A program made the position numbers and the translations under genes. Shown here piece by piece: positions 1-12,707 of a stretch of DNA of 64,000 bases. The notes below the pieces were generated by a model. That model ran no database searches. It had not been told where the DNA came from and saw only the letters and a program-made list of their open reading frames with translations. How positions within the stretch are numbered: position 1 is the stretch's first letter; each line of letters opens with the position of its first letter. Source of the stretch: Takakia lepidozioides (taxonomy: Eukaryota; Streptophyta; Takakiopsida; Takakiales; Takakiaceae); the NCBI GenBank assembly GCA_030704615.1, contig CM060734.1, positions 56,064,042 to 56,128,041 of the forward strand, given 5' to 3'.

Positions 1-909
1 AAGTATATTACTGGTAGGGCCAGAGAAGTCTTCAAGAACCGTGACAATGAATTCTACGAACATAGACTGATGTGAGGGCAATAAGTTTAGAATTCAAGAT
101 GTATCTATAGAGCAGCTTTCTTTACTGACTATGACATCGGATGTTGTGGTGAATTGTAACAGCCTATTGCTCACGATGGTTCAATTCGATCGAGGCTATT
201 TCTCACCCAAGCAAAGAAGTTAGCCTTGGAGTTTCGTCACACACACGCGGACCAGCTTGTGGGGAGCGAGGGCAATTTTGATGGACCGGCTTGCGAGGAG
301 CGAGGGCAATTTTGATTAGCCTCTAGTGACTCTTCACAGATCATGACTCTATAAAAAGTTTTTGCAAAATTTTGTAAGGCTAGTTTCTATCTAGCTCGAC
401 ATCGGTAGTAAGTAGGAGTAGCAATTTAGCTTGAGCTTACGTAGTAGGAGCAAGGTAGCACGGGAGACCACTCGTAGTTGGAGCTCGACGGATTGATATA
501 CTCATGGTGTGTTCCCACGGAACCCGGGTGTCAAAACCCGCCATCTACATCGTCCAAGAGCCGGCACCTGAAGGTCCCGTCCAAGAGCCCAAGTTATGGA
601 ACTAGCATGGCCTGTGTTCCCCTGGAACCAGGGCGTCCCCTGACCTGACAGTCCGACTGTGTCCAACAACCTTATTCGGACTACATGGCGTGTGGCGTCA
701 AAGCCTGCCCGTTCTTATCGTGTGGCTTCTTGGAGATGCAGGTCCCCGGGCCGTTGTCACCCCACCCTTTCTGCAGAGACGGGGAGGAGTAGCAAGGCTT
801 GGAACCGGCGTTTGCGACCACACCATTATGACTGCCAGTAACAGCAGTATGCGCTGAGCGGCTTCCGCGATGATGCACAAATGGGCTTTGCCTCTGCAAT
901 GTTCGCTTG
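1..909 (+). repeat. Dispersed repeat, copy 1 (LTR-like, cut by window edge)
   Basis: The same sequence recurs in the same orientation at 22516-23346 with scattered substitutions and small indels. It has a TATA-like box near 350 (CTATAAAAAG) and no convincing long ORF. A block of about 36 bp around 241-315 is present twice here but once in the other copy. Length, TATA box and direct orientation suggest an LTR or solo LTR, but no polypurine tract or target-site duplication can be shown because the left edge is cut by the window. Confidence 0.6.
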
Positions 910-3900
910 CTCTAGATACTACCTATAGAAGTTATGAGTAGAGGTCCGGACGATCGATGTTCTTGCTGCTTTCGGTGTTTCTTTCTGCAGCACAGAGAAG
1001 TTCATGTTGTCCTTTAAGCTCTATGAGCTTTTCATTCCATTTCTCTTTTGCTTTTTGCTTTGTAGTTCCTCTTGCTCCTTGTTCCTCTTCCATTAAAGTA
1101 GGAACTGGTGTGAATGAAGGCTTACAAAAGACTTCCTTCCCATCTCACCAGTGTGTACAGTTTCAGTAATTTTGACTGAACTCTACCCTGCAAGTATCCT
1201 TGTGGATGCAATGAAGACTTGGAAGCTCTCTTTGTGCATATCCAATTAGTTTGACAAGAATCTGTTCCTGGGACTCGTTTTCGACAATACATCCTGCTAA
1301 TGAGCTCATCCCGCAATACTGCAGATGGCAGCCTTTGAACTTAATTTTGTGGGGTGGGGAGGAAAGGAAAGGAACACACTTTACTTACCCAAAGGAGGCC
1401 AAAACTTTGCAAACTCCACAGATCTCTCTCCACCAGTAGAGGGAGGAGTACACTTTGGCAAGCTACTGCATCTGCTGTGTTGTCATGAATTGTATCATAG
1501 GACATTTATGCACAAAGATCCATGCTGGTGCATGAACATGCATGTGCTCACTGGAAAGCCTCAAGTGAAGACGCCCTAGTTAGTAGTTTGTTAGAACTCA
1601 AAAAAAGTGATGGTCATCCTACTTGTTTCACAACCCACATAAATTTCCAGTAAATCTTGTTTCTGATAAGGCACATTTAATTAGTGGCACTATTGTGAGC
1701 TCAGTTTACAGATGTAGATCTTGAGAAAGCACAGAATTCTCCAGTTTTCTGAGAGCTTGGGGTTGTGACTCTCGGAGTCGGGCACCGGTTGAATCTACTC
1801 GAATTGGTCTCCTGGAGCTAGCTTCATCGAAGGGCAAAATTGGTGCTACAGACTGGACAGTTCTGTGCGGAAGAAAGGGAAGTCACCATCTCTATGATCC
1901 TTATTACAGTCAGTGCCATTGCAAACCCAGAATTATCTGCTCAAAGGCTCAAGTTACTTGAATTCGTTTATGCTTATAAAAACAATGGTACATGAGGACT
2001 CCACAAGACTGCACCTCAACAGTAGCTCTTTTCAGGACACTTACACGCTTATTGAAAAGCTTCACATCACAGACTTTACTCCCTGACTAATTAGATATGT
2101 TCGTAAGTCACAAATTACCAGACATAGCAAAAAAGATAGATTGAGCGAGTAAGTTCATAATTGAGAACACTACATGTAGTACTCTGGAAAAAAAATGAAG
2201 CGCCCAACATGACGAAGGGGAACAATAGGACCTCTCTGCAAGGCCCCTGCACACTACAATTCCTTAGAACCAAGCCAAGACCAAGCCAAAATTGCAAGCT
2301 AGTTATAGCTTTCTGGTCCTAACTCAACTCAATAAAATGTGAAAAGATGTGTTCTGCAGAACTAATGGATTGCATCTTTGTTGTGAAGAGATCCAGGCTC
2401 GGCCTCCAGTCTTGGTAAAGGGCTCTAAAACAACCTGACACAGGAATGTCAAAACACTTTGTTGACAACAGCCTTGGGACAGACTGCAGTGAATAGAAGT
2501 GGCACAATACCATCCATTCAAACAAACCAACACACCAGACCTGTCCTCACGAGTCTCTGGACATCTATTAGAAACCCTGAAAACAAAGACTGTCAAGCAC
2601 AAATAATGAATCTGCAAAAACATACGACTAGAACAGGGAAGTTGAAATTTTACTACTTTGATATAAAAGCAATCTGGAGCATTTTCACAGTTTCTGGTAT
2701 AGTAGTGGTCAAAATTTGTTAGCCTCGCTATCTGAGTGAACTAACCATGCCTGCCACCCAAAATGCCCACAAAAAAACCGGTAGCAATTCTGAGTTCAGC
2801 TCCTCTACAAGGAACAGATGACAACAGTTATAGACATACAGATTGTAAGAAAGCGAAAGCAGACAGATCATCAGATATATGGAAACTGCAGCTGCGGACC
2901 ATCAAAGTGGAGCTTTGGAAGGTGCAGCAAGGCCTCAGGACTGTGAGAGCAGGTGTCAATGAAGGTTGTCAATAGAGAAATTGTTGAGCTTTCATCCACA
3001 GCCTGAAACACACCCACATACATCTAAATGTGAAAAGAAGTATACCACTGGGGGTCACAGGCTCTGTTCCTGCAGCAAGCCTAGAAGCTGGCACAAGTTC
3101 CTTACAACCGGCAGCACATAAGGAAAGGGTCCCAGCTACACCACGTAGGCCAACTGCTAGATTAAACTCTGACAACTGTTGCCTAGAGTTTGTCTGCCGA
3201 TTCTCGCCGAAAAAGCTGTCTGATTCACTTCTGCACTCGGAGGCTAATGAGGCTATTTGGTCCAACCAATTCAAAAAATTCACATAAACATTCACAAATG
3301 TATGTTGGATGAGAGAGAGGGAAAGAGAGAGTCCAACACCAAAGCCAGCCTAAAGTAGGACTGCCTCCTCTCACAGGTACTGCTCCCTGCTTGGGGTGGG
3401 CTCTATGTGCTGGAAGTGCTAAGAAAATAAAATCTGCAATCTAACCTCACATGCTTGGAATACTGCAGGTTGATCACGCCAGGAATTGTCAGGGAAGATC
3501 CACCCCTATTTCTCAATGAACTATGGACAAATAGTGTTTGGTATAAGGTTTTTCTCCAGTTAGAAACAGGCTCAGTGGAATCTTCTCCCATTCTCCTTGG
3601 CTCACTGATGTGCTTGCTAATGACAGGCAAGGGTGAGGAGGAAGGGGAAAAGCTTAAATCCGAGACAAAAGCAGCGCTGTTGTGGTTGTTGGAGCCCTTT
3701 CAAGACCTTTGCTGCACAAACAGGTCTGTCTATTTTGGTTTGGTTTTTCTGACATGAAGGCAGCCGACGTGGGTGCAGATTTGGTTGGCAAAGTGGAACT
3801 ACGACAGGATTTCTGTGGGGTGTACCCAAACAATGTGTGCAGCCTGAACAATGCGTCTCTCTCAAAAGAGCAACGAGTTCTCCGCATGCAAACACCTAAC

Positions 3901-4425
3901 TCTTCACTTCACTTTTCTCCTCACTGGTGTCATCGCTACTCCTCTTGTCTCATCACTGCTCCTGGCCTTTGTCTCCTCATTGATCCTTTGGCTATGGCGT
4001 AAAGGAAGGAGGCGAGGGAAAATGGCGAGGAAGTCGGGCACGGGCAGACAAACGTGTGTTTAAAACTAACATTACGCACTAAAACCTGTTAAGCTAAAAC
4101 TTTAGTGGGGCAGGCATTGTGTTAGTTGGAGCAGCTGTTAGGAAAACAGGCTTGCTAAGCCGTTAGCAGGTGTTCTACGCTAGCAGTGCGGTGCGGCCGG
4201 GGCCTAACCATGTTGCCTCACAGACAGACTTTAAACCTCAGAATGAATCTTCTTACTGAGACTTCAATGCTCTGCAGATAACACAAGCGTGGGCAAAAAT
4301 CCAATATATTCAAAATTTGGCTTTGTTACGTGGCAGCCCTGTCAACCGCAATACATTGCTTAATTGGGGCAATCCATGCACGCAAAAAAATTGACGAATC
4401 AAAACTTCTGTCAACATGTCAGGAA
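910..4425. other. Intergenic, no supported gene
   Basis: Only short unrelated ORFs are present on both strands. No domain, splice-supported exon or transposon coding motif was recognised. The part next to 4425 may hold the 3' untranslated region of the p44 gene, which ends at 4426 on the minus strand. Confidence 0.5.
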
Positions 4426-6232
4426 CTAGAGAGAAGGTTGAGATCTTGATGTAGAAATACTTTCACAACCAGGACAGTTATGAAGGCTCTCATGAATGTA
4501 AAGGTCACATTCAAAGCAGAAGTGCTGCCTGCAGCTTGGACACATGAGCCGCACCCCGCTTACCTTGCCCCCTGTCATACAAACAAAACAGCAGATTGAT
4601 GAGCATCCTGTGCAGAAAAAAATGATAAATGCCAGAGAGAGACAACTTGTGAAAGAGGTACCTGTGAAAGGGAGTTCCTGCTGGCAGCCATAACAGAGAA
4701 GGGCTATGCTTTGCTTCCCATTTGCCTCCGCCAAATTACCAAACTCCTCAAATGGGGGCACTGGAAAAAGATGGTGATAAGAGCGTGCCAAGTGGGGAGA
4801 TGAAACCAATGTCAGCCCACATATGTGACACTCAGTGGGAAGGTCACATACACGAGCTTTGCAACGTGGGCAGGTGTAACCTCCCCCTATCTTCACTTCT
4901 CTGTGGCAAGCACAGAGTGCCACTGCATCTTCTGCACCCCTTTGTGGAAAGCCCATTCGTACTAGGCTTGCTATAGCTGTCTCTGCCAGTGCTGGAGGGG
5001 GTGGGGCATGCTCCATTATAAGGTCTTTCAAGTGGGCCTGTATGAGAGCACATGTTGTGCTTAGTGTATGTGACCAAGAGAAGTGGGCGAAGTAAGAGCT
5101 ATGAGCTCCCCAAGAACTCAAATGCTCCAAGTAATGAATGTATCAACTGCACTGGTATTGCAGAGAATTCAAAAATGAGAACCACAAGGGAACACTGAAG
5201 TTGGATTTGAGGAGGTATTAGTTCCACCATACAATGGAGGTCACATTCTACTTGGACAAGGGTCTGCAATACCAATGATGCACTCAAAACTTGCCAATGA
5301 CGTAAAAAAGCTGATACTGTAGCCCACATTCTTTCCACAAAACATACATGGTGATGAGAAAGAGAGGCCAGCACCCACAAACCTCGCTTGTTGCAACGGA
5401 ATAAATCCCGCTCGTTCGTTCACATAAAAGTTTACAAATGTAAACTTCAGCAGCCAGGCCTACAACAGAGCATCGGATATTAGCCTCCTTGCACTTCTGG
5501 ATTGCCTCCATGATGTCTCCAGGGTCACAGGTGCTAAGTGCTGAAAAGATGAGCACCATCTCCCGGTGCCCATACGTGGGTATTTGAGACAAAAAACCTC
5601 TGGCCAAGTCAAGTGCATTCTGTATCGACACATCCCCTGTGCACTCAAGATTTCCCCTGAGTGCCTTAATGTGGGTTTCTGGACTCCCACTCAAATCTGT
5701 CAGACGGTGGGCAACACCATTGCGTAATGTAATCACCCCAAGATGACTCAGAGGATTTTGGTCAAAGAACTCCCGCACAAAGGCCTCAACACAGTTGGCC
5801 ACGATTCCCATGCGGCTGGGCCGGAAGTCCATCTCCGCAGCCGCCTGGGCAGGCATCCCACGGTCCCCCAGTTTAGAATGAGGCATTCATCCTTTCCTCC
5901 AAATTCTGGCGCTGGGGTTTAAGGACGAAAAACTTGAAGTGAAGTTTGCGGGATCAACTCACTCGGGAGAGATCGACGAGGAGGTAGAGGTAACGGATGA
6001 TGCCGCGCTGGATGTGAGGCCCAGCCATGGCTGCAACCTTCTTTCGATGCTGGCGCTGCTGCTGTACAACATCCACAGGTCGCAACAATCCAGCCTCATC
6101 CTCTTGAAGAGCCTCCCAAGACCGATCGTCCGCGTACGCCCGCTCCCAGGCCTCCATGTCCCGCCCGGCTTCCTCAGCGTCCATATCTCCATCATCTTCC
6201 ACACCGTATGCCACATCTTTCTCTCCACCCAT
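4426..6232 (-). CDS. GTF2H2: General transcription factor IIH subunit 2 (p44/SSL1), four exons, intact
   Basis: Exons on the minus strand are 6232-5963, 5844-5383, 5037-4662 and 4571-4426, joined by GT-AG introns of 118, 345 and 90 bp; they give 417 residues, close to the usual plant length. p44 is a core TFIIH subunit that binds and stimulates the XPD helicase in transcription initiation and nucleotide excision repair. The N-terminal acidic region leads into a von Willebrand A-like domain (about residues 80-245, starting LYLLVDLSR). A C4 zinc site follows at Cys300, Cys303, Cys314 and Cys317, with the family signature CGLTLVSSPHLARSYHHLFP. The C-terminal RING-like domain includes CPSCRQHFCFECD and HNCPGC. 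Every exon boundary restores the family alignment without a frameshift, so this looks functional. The start at 6232 is the first ATG in the exon; 6228 opens another frame. The tandem duplication begins only 168 bp upstream of the start codon. Confidence 0.95.
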
Positions 6233-6548
6233 GTGTCTCTTTGGACAAACTATTTGCTTGCTGTCTGATGGAAGACGAGTGCCTCAGTCTAGAGATTGCT
6301 GTGCTGTTGCTGCGAATCCCTTCTCAGAGCTGGCCGGTCCGCATGAGCAGATCGGAGAGAGACTAGAGATACTAGACATGGCCTTCCTCTTATTCTGCTC
6401 TCTGTTCTCTTCCTCAACTCTGATCTTTTGTGACGAGTGAAGCCTCGTTACTCTGCCTAATGATTTTGTAAGGTTCTTTTATCCTTACTTTTCTTTTTCT
6501 TCTTCTTCTTCTTCTTTTTCTGTTTTTTCCTTACTTATAGCTTATACC

Positions 6549-6850
6549 GATATGCAGTAGCTCAGTTGGTAAAGTGTACTAAGTGCCACCCTGATGATAC
6601 TGGGGTCAAATCTTGCTACTGACGGGTGTGGTATGGTTTCTGGGTGTTGCCCCATTCCTTCGCGCCCCAGGGCGGGTTACTGTGAAAGAGGTTATTTTCT
6701 CCTCTCACTATCAAGGGGCCTGGTTTGTGAGCTGTCGATCCCAGGTGTTTTCCCCTAAGATTTTTTTTTTTTTATCAGGGCTACAATCCATCCTCCTGTT
6801 AAAGTCTCTTCCTGTAGCAGCGAGTCTAGTCAATGTCACGAATGGAATTC
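6549..6850 (+). mobile_element. tRNA-derived SINE (unit 1)
   Basis: The head has a Pol III A box (TAGCTCAGTTGG, 6558-6569) and, about 33 bp later, a B box (GGGGTCAAATC, 6602-6612). This is the spacing of a tRNA-like promoter without a foldable full tRNA. A T-rich tract (6769-6781) and the phrase ATCAGGGCTACAAT follow; a similar phrase occurs near the end of a LINE-like segment at 28.2 kb, as expected if the SINE borrows a LINE tail. Both ends are approximate. Confidence 0.6.
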
Positions 6851-7740
6851 TCAAGCCTCATTACCTCGTACAACAATCGGAGTTGTAGACGTGTTTCAAT
6901 CCTCTAGTCGTCAGCCAAATGTAGAGCGATTGCATCCATGATCAGTGTGCAGGTACAAGGAGAAATCTTCAGATTGAGGGGAACTGACAAGGAAGGGTTT
7001 TTTCCCAGTTTTGAGATGAGGATGTAGAAGATTAGGAGACGGGCATGCATACTGGAAGTCCTTGGCTCATAGAACCTAGATACCTTCATCAGATAACCAG
7101 TTTTACGTGTTTCCCATTCCCTGTTTACAAATACTGAGCATCGGAAATCGGTAGTTCAATATACCCTTCGGCAGTAGCAAACTCCATCATTGAAATCTAA
7201 GGATGCTATTGCATAGGGAGTGACGCACACTCTTGATATAAGTGGGGCGGCACTCTGCATGCAACGCAGAGCCCACTCTATCAAGCAGTGGCAAAGGGTT
7301 CTCCTTCCTAAATTTGGAAGTTTTGTGCGTTAAGGTCCAGCCAAGAGTCGTGGGTGGATGTAATAGAAGGCTCTTTGTTTCACATGTGTTACTTGCTGAG
7401 CTACAGGCAGATCCCTTCTTCTCTACTTGCTGATATGCTATGCTTGTGTAAGTAAAGATCTCAGTTGTGCAAGATAGCAATTGCATCTCTTAATGTTTTG
7501 TTCTAAGGGCCAGGACCCCTAGTTGGATGTCACAACTGCAGAATTATGCAGGAGATTGATTGAGAAAGGCAGAGATGATATTCTCCTGAAGAAAGTGTGC
7601 TGAATTGCAAATTTTTCGCCCAACTCATGTTAGCATTTCAGCATAGGGACTACTGTGTGTTCCGTAGGGTTGCGTTGTTAGCTAGATAATCTTAGGTTGT
7701 CATTGTCAGGTAGCAGCATGGGGGAGGATCCTTGCATTGT

Positions 7741-8260
7741 TGTTGTCGAGGCAGGGATAGCTGAAGGAGGCAGGTATGGTGTGGGTTCAGCTCCATCCAA
7801 GAGGGCCGGATTTCAAGCATAAGAATCCCACTGAGCCATCAAGGATTGATAACTACAAGACACCTGCATTTGTAGATGGTCAACTGGATGCAGCAGCAGC
7901 AGCACAAGTAGTACACTCAGGCACCTCCACCATGACAACCGATCCCAAACAAGGACCAAGACACAAGGTCTCTTCTGGCACTTGTGGATAGGTGACTACT
8001 GTTCTTTCCAAAGCTTTTCCTCATCTTTGTTTTTTATTTTCGAATATTAACCTGCAACCCATCCCTGTCACATGCCAAAATAGTTGTAACCACCAGAGAT
8101 CCACCTGATGAGCTAAATCATAGAACTCATTACCAACAAGTAGGGACACATCTGAGGGAAAGTACAAAACTAGCCTAAATGTACTGAAAAACAAGGCGCC
8201 CTCACCACATTGTGCTTGACCTCGTGTCATGGAAGCAGCTAGCTTGGAGGATTCAACCAA
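7741..8260 (+). repeat. Dispersed repeat family also found at 60.5-63.7 kb
   Basis: Translation of part of it reads TPAFVDGQLDAAAAAQ, and the reverse strand reads TRGQAQCGEGALFFSTF. Diverged relatives occur in opposite orientation at 63185-63730 (KKPAWVDGQLEAAAAATQ and FTQCGEGTFFFDLFQ) and in pieces near 61.5, 61.8 and 62.9 kb. The reading frames are broken, so it is treated as a repeat and not a gene. A second copy lies at 13900-14419 in the duplicated unit. Confidence 0.55.
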
Positions 8261-8439
8261 TCCTCAATCCAAAGGACCTATTGTGCACTCTCCTTATCTT
8301 TGTAGTCTGGTGATCTCTGATTGGTCTGTGAAAACGTGCAGCTGAGCGGCCATGGTTTTAAACATGGCCTCCTAAGACCAAGCCACCCCTCCCAAGTACC
8401 TGGTACACCAGGAGAAACCCTTGGGCAATGCATCTTTAC

Positions 8440-10451
8440 ATGTGCCACTTCTGCTGGCACTGAAAGGGCAAAGGCCATTTCTGCTAACTCCTGAGCTTTG
8501 ACTTCAAGATCCTGAAGTTTGCGATGCACCAGTTGCTGTGCTCTATGACATTCCTTCATATCCACCCCAAGTCCCCAATTCTCCATGTCTGCCAGCACTC
8601 CTACCTGACCACATGTGTCTTGTCACACAGCTCACCTCCCTTTCTCCGTGACCATTTGTTGCATTCAGAAAGTTTCCTCTCAAGCCATTCCATAAACCCG
8701 ATTAAATAATGGCTGATATAGCTCCTTCTTGTCATTCTCTCTGAGATTCCATGGATGTCATGGAATTACTTCCTTCCTTTCTTTCACTTTGCTAGTGTGC
8801 TCCCAAGACAATATTTTCTGTTGCATCACCAAACTCACGCCTCCTAAAATAGCCTGTGACTAGAAGCGAATGGAAGCTTCAGATTTATGCGAGGTATCCC
8901 TTTGCCTAAATTTGCACCTACTTATCTGGAAAGGAACAAAGTTTTTTTATGCTGCCATGATTTATGACCTACATCTTAGGGTGGTGTTACTTATAGGGAT
9001 CCTTCATTATCTTTAACCTCGTCACACTTCACTTGAAACACACTGATTGAGAGGCAGGTGATGCGGAAAGCATCATTGAATGTTCAACGAGAGTTGCCCA
9101 AATTGCGAAGGATGGAGGAAAAATATTACCAAGGGCATTTCGAGTTGAAGGAGAGGATGGTCGAGGCCCTCTGTCATTAACAGCTTCCAAAAAGCCAAAT
9201 GCAATGCCCACACTTGTGCTGCCCCACGGCAGCAACCATTACCTGCCACACAACCCATCTGGTTGCCCCACCTTCCTGCCCTGCTGGCAGCAGCTGCAAC
9301 CTCACCAGGCAATCTCTTCTTTACTTCCTCTCAGATATATTAGCAAAACACTCGTCAACCTTCATTCATCATGCTGCAACCTACATCTCACCTGCTGGGA
9401 AGAGGGAGGAAAGAGAAATCAAGTTGAATCAAGGCCTTGCTTTGCATACTATGTACACAACTTATCTCCAAAGAAGTCAAAGATTCAGGTATTACCAGGT
9501 CATCAATGCACGAGACACTCAGCGTGTGCAGACAACTGCCCAAGGAATGCACAAGATGACATAATTTTTTCTTTTGTTAGCGCTTCACTTTCCAGCTACA
9601 AACTTCTTAAGAAGGAACCATAGCTTCAAACATCAGATATAGGTAGTTTGTGTTTAGCTTGAGTGGCTTATACTTACGAGCAAAATCTCCACTCTAGCCC
9701 TTGTGAACCTTCAAGAAATGGGTTTATCTACTGTACCACCTGCCTCCCAAATAGCTCGTCAATTTCAGCATATTCAACTTAGACATCTAAACCATTTGCT
9801 GCACCCAACCACAGTAAAGAATCCATTCCCTGTGTCGGCTTGCTTAGTTCATGACAAATGGCTCACAACAATAGGGACAATTGTTGACAAATAGGCCTCT
9901 ACCTTCAGCTCAAGTCATCGCATGCTATTAGAACAATTGTAAGTTTCTGGAGACACATAAACAAGCATTGCAACAAGGGTAGTCAGCTGCTCAAGGGAAG
10001 CCAGGCAGCAACACGCACATCAACCATGGGCTCCTGTAGCTTTACAGCCGGTAATGCCTTGAGCTGGCTCCCTTGTGGCTTCAACTCAATTGTATTCTCT
10101 AGGGTGGCAAATTAATTAAGCCCTGGTCTACCAAAAGCATGAACTTGGCTCTTAAGATCCCAGCCAATCTTCTTTACGCCCGTGTTGGTTGAAGCCTGGG
10201 TAACCTTGTTCCATCGTGTCTTATTTATGTCCTCCCAAGCATTGGATTTGTAATTTATTGCCACCATGGGCACTTCCACCACATCTACTCAATGACCTGA
10301 GTTGGTAAAAAAAGTTGATGTAGTAAACAGGTGAGTCCTTCCAACCAAGCCCATGTCTTTCGAGTCTTCCTGCCCTGGATTTTGGCACTGCTCCTTGTCT
10401 TAATGTACAACATCGGAAGTAAGGTACCTTGCAGACATTCGTCTCCATCAA
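8440..10451 (-). pseudogene. TEB: TEBICHI / DNA polymerase theta exon remnants (unit 1)
   Basis: Several minus-strand exons match plant TEBICHI in order. From about 10370 there is a piece with WKDSPVYYINF, then one with GVKKIGWDLKSQVHAF (about 10240-10130), then LQEPMVDVRVAAWL (about 10060-10010). Exon 9327-9130 carries RAGRWGNQMGCVAGNGCC and ends EMPL. Exon 8604-8440 starts VGVLADMENWGLGVDM. The last two have consensus splice sites (exon 9327-9130 ends at G|GTAATA; exon 8604-8440 lies between CAG| and |GTAAAG) and are in phase with each other. TEB is a helicase-polymerase for theta-mediated end joining. Only the exonuclease-like region and polymerase start are present; the helicase and palm/finger catalytic motifs are absent, and intervening frames contain stops. 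It is a gene fragment, left by capture or decay. The family match is from memory. Confidence 0.7.
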
Positions 10452-10998
10452 ACCAAAGAGAAACTACCTTTCTTTAAATACTCTCAATGGCTGGCAAGTG
10501 CATGTACTTGACACTCAGATATCTGGCCTTCATAGCGGTTCTAAATAGAAGTTGCACTTCCTCGAGGTTGTAAACACTGAGGTACTTTCTTCAGAAATGA
10601 AGGCTACATACAATAAAGTTACATGTCCTAGAAGCTTGCAAGGTGTCATTGGAGACAAGACCCAGAAACACTTAAGGTTGAGGTGCTTCATCTTTTCACA
10701 TCTTTCATGCACCTTTGCATGCCTAAAGAAAGAGGATTAAAGAGACATTGTACACAAAGTACCATTATCATCTGAAGCTGTCCAAGCTCCAGTGTCTGCA
10801 TGACCTTTGAAACCACATAAATTGACTGTGCGTGCTATCTGAACAGGTTCTATGTAGCGCCTTCACCAGGTGGACTTGGTTTTGCTCCAGCTGCTGAAAG
10901 GTAATTTCTTCTAGACTTTGTCCCTCTGTCTACCTCTGCCCTCCCACGTATCATTAGCCTCTATAGTGTGACATCGAGTGCATTTGCAGCCACATGTA

Positions 10999-12191
10999 TC
11001 ACATTGGTGTGAAGGCAAAGTAGTCAAATAGCTCTGCCAGAGTTAGCATTCTGCTACATAGGAAGATGGAATTGCCAGCCATTACATAAACATTCAACAA
11101 CCCCTGTAGCAGCGCCTCCTGGGTTGTGAGTTGTGAGCACTTCTGAAACAAATTTGTGCTCTGGTATAAACTGGTGGGTCGAACTGCTGCCTCCTGGAGG
11201 GTCCTCAACGGTGTGGCATAGCCAATGTTGACAAAGAAATGGGTGCACGGCTCACATGGTGTGGTGTGTTGTAAAGGCAGGTTCGTGAAAGTGTTCGCAA
11301 TGGTGTGGCCCCGTTTATATCCTCTCAGGGGCCCTGAATCTGGGCAATCGATATGGGATAATCGAACCCCAATCATATTGCACCAGGTGGCGGAGAGAAT
11401 ACGCCACCTGCTTTTAACGCCAGAGAACGGGCCGTGTTTGGCCGATTCTGCCCTGTGCGCGGCCATAGGGCGGCTAATCACAAAGCTGTTGCGGGCTGGT
11501 GGGTATGGCTCGATTGCTGCTCTCGTCTTTGTTTTGTCTTGGAACAGACTGCTAGTTGCTGCATCTTTGATCGCACCCGAGGAGAGATTTGTCTGTGTGC
11601 CTTTGAAAGCATTGAATTGTCAAATGTCTGATTTATCAGAAGAATGCAATGTAGGCTCTCAAGGTCTAGTTAATATGCATGCCTGTCCTACTGCATCAGA
11701 ACAGATAACTGATCAGTTTGCGAAGTGAGCAGTTTGAGCTGTCTGTAAAATCGTTTTTATCAAATAAGTACCCACAACTCAGATGTGTTCGCTTCTTTCT
11801 ATGCACATTTTGCAGAGCATAGGCCTTAGCTCCGGTGGTGGACAAAGGGTTGAAGTTGTTCACAGTTTATTTTAATTCCAAATCGCAACTCCATGTATAT
11901 TTCTGTTTCTGCTTGATAGATTGTTGCAAGTCCTTCTGCCATTTTACCTCTTGGTCATTTTTTCCAAGGGTTATGCAACATAAGATCTGAGTTTTGTCTT
12001 CACTATGTCGCAGGTTGCTAGTTGTAGAGGGGATAGGGTTTCAAGGTGTGGCAGTTGGGTGCATGTTCACAACCAAATATATGGCACTCGCTGTGTTCCT
12101 TCCTCGCTTTTCCTTTCCCTTCCCTTTTCCCTTTCAAAGATTTAGGTGGTAGTCTTAGTGCTGGAGTGACAGTCTGGAATAAGAATAAACA
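10999..12191. other. Unassigned part of duplicated unit
   Basis: A 160-residue minus ORF (10999-11481) and a 167-residue plus ORF (11225-11728) overlap; neither resembles a known family. An inverted repeat with 7-bp arms, GGTGGCG ... CGCCACC, lies near 11386-11408. The same sequence recurs at 17158-18350 in unit 2. Confidence 0.4.
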
Positions 12192-12552
12192 TTGTTTTGC
12201 AATACATTGCTTAAAATGTCTGCACCTCTAGCAGGATTTCCACGGACTATGCTTGAGCTGGCTTGTCTTAACTTTCACCCTGATAGGAAACTGGTGAGTA
12301 TTTCCCCAAAAACAGGGCATACCGCAGGGGACATGGCTACAACAACACATGAGTACCTCTCTGTTGTCTCACGCAATGAATGGAACAAGGAAAAATGCGA
12401 GATAAGACCAAATATTGAAGGAGCTGATGGAAGAAGGATAGATGTGCCAATTCTAAGGAGGTCTCAACGGGAAAGAAAAGCTCCTAGTAGGCTGATTACA
12501 TCTATGAGTGCCATTGAAGCTATGGAAGAAGCATCAGAAGTGGTTGAACCTG
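12192..12552 (+). pseudogene. Copia pol fragment cut at the duplication breakpoint (unit 1)
   Basis: It encodes the integrase-RT linker of a Ty1/copia element (RRSQRERKAPSRLITSM, then EASEVVEP) and stops at the duplication junction, 12552. The same sequence in unit 2 continues into the reverse transcriptase, so this is an accidental truncation by the duplication. Confidence 0.85.
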
Positions 12553-12707
12553 TTGCACTCTGTTCTCTTCCTCAACTCTGATCTTTTGTGACGAGTGAAG
12601 CCTCGTTACTCTGCCTAATGATTTTGTAAGGTTCTTTTATCCTTACTTTTCTTTTTCTTCTTCTTCTTCTTCTTTTTCTGTTTTTTCCTTACTTATAGCT
12701 TATACCG

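Larger units (their letters stand above)
6400..12552. repeat. Tandem segmental duplication, unit 1 (6153 bp)
   Basis: The sequence 6400-12552 is repeated at 12558-18711. The only difference found was a homopolymer of 13 T versus 14 T near 6771/12929. The units are separated by five extra bases (TTGCA, 12553-12557) that match neither flank. Each unit holds a tRNA-derived SINE, TEBICHI exon remnants, a dispersed repeat and the first part of a copia pol. The identity implies a very recent duplication or an assembly duplication. Confidence 0.95.

Noticed and set aside
1122-3895. Small ORFs on both strands left of the p44 gene
   Set aside because: Short, mutually overlapping and without domains; no splice-compatible chains were found.
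6553-6625. True tRNA gene
   Set aside because: The A and B boxes are present but the acceptor arm does not pair, the B box is degenerate (GGGGTCAAATC), and the sequence continues into a SINE body.
11225-11728. 167-residue ORF as a novel gene (and its copy at 17384-17887)
   Set aside because: No splice or domain support, an overlapping antisense ORF of similar length exists, and it lies in a repeat-rich duplicated unit.
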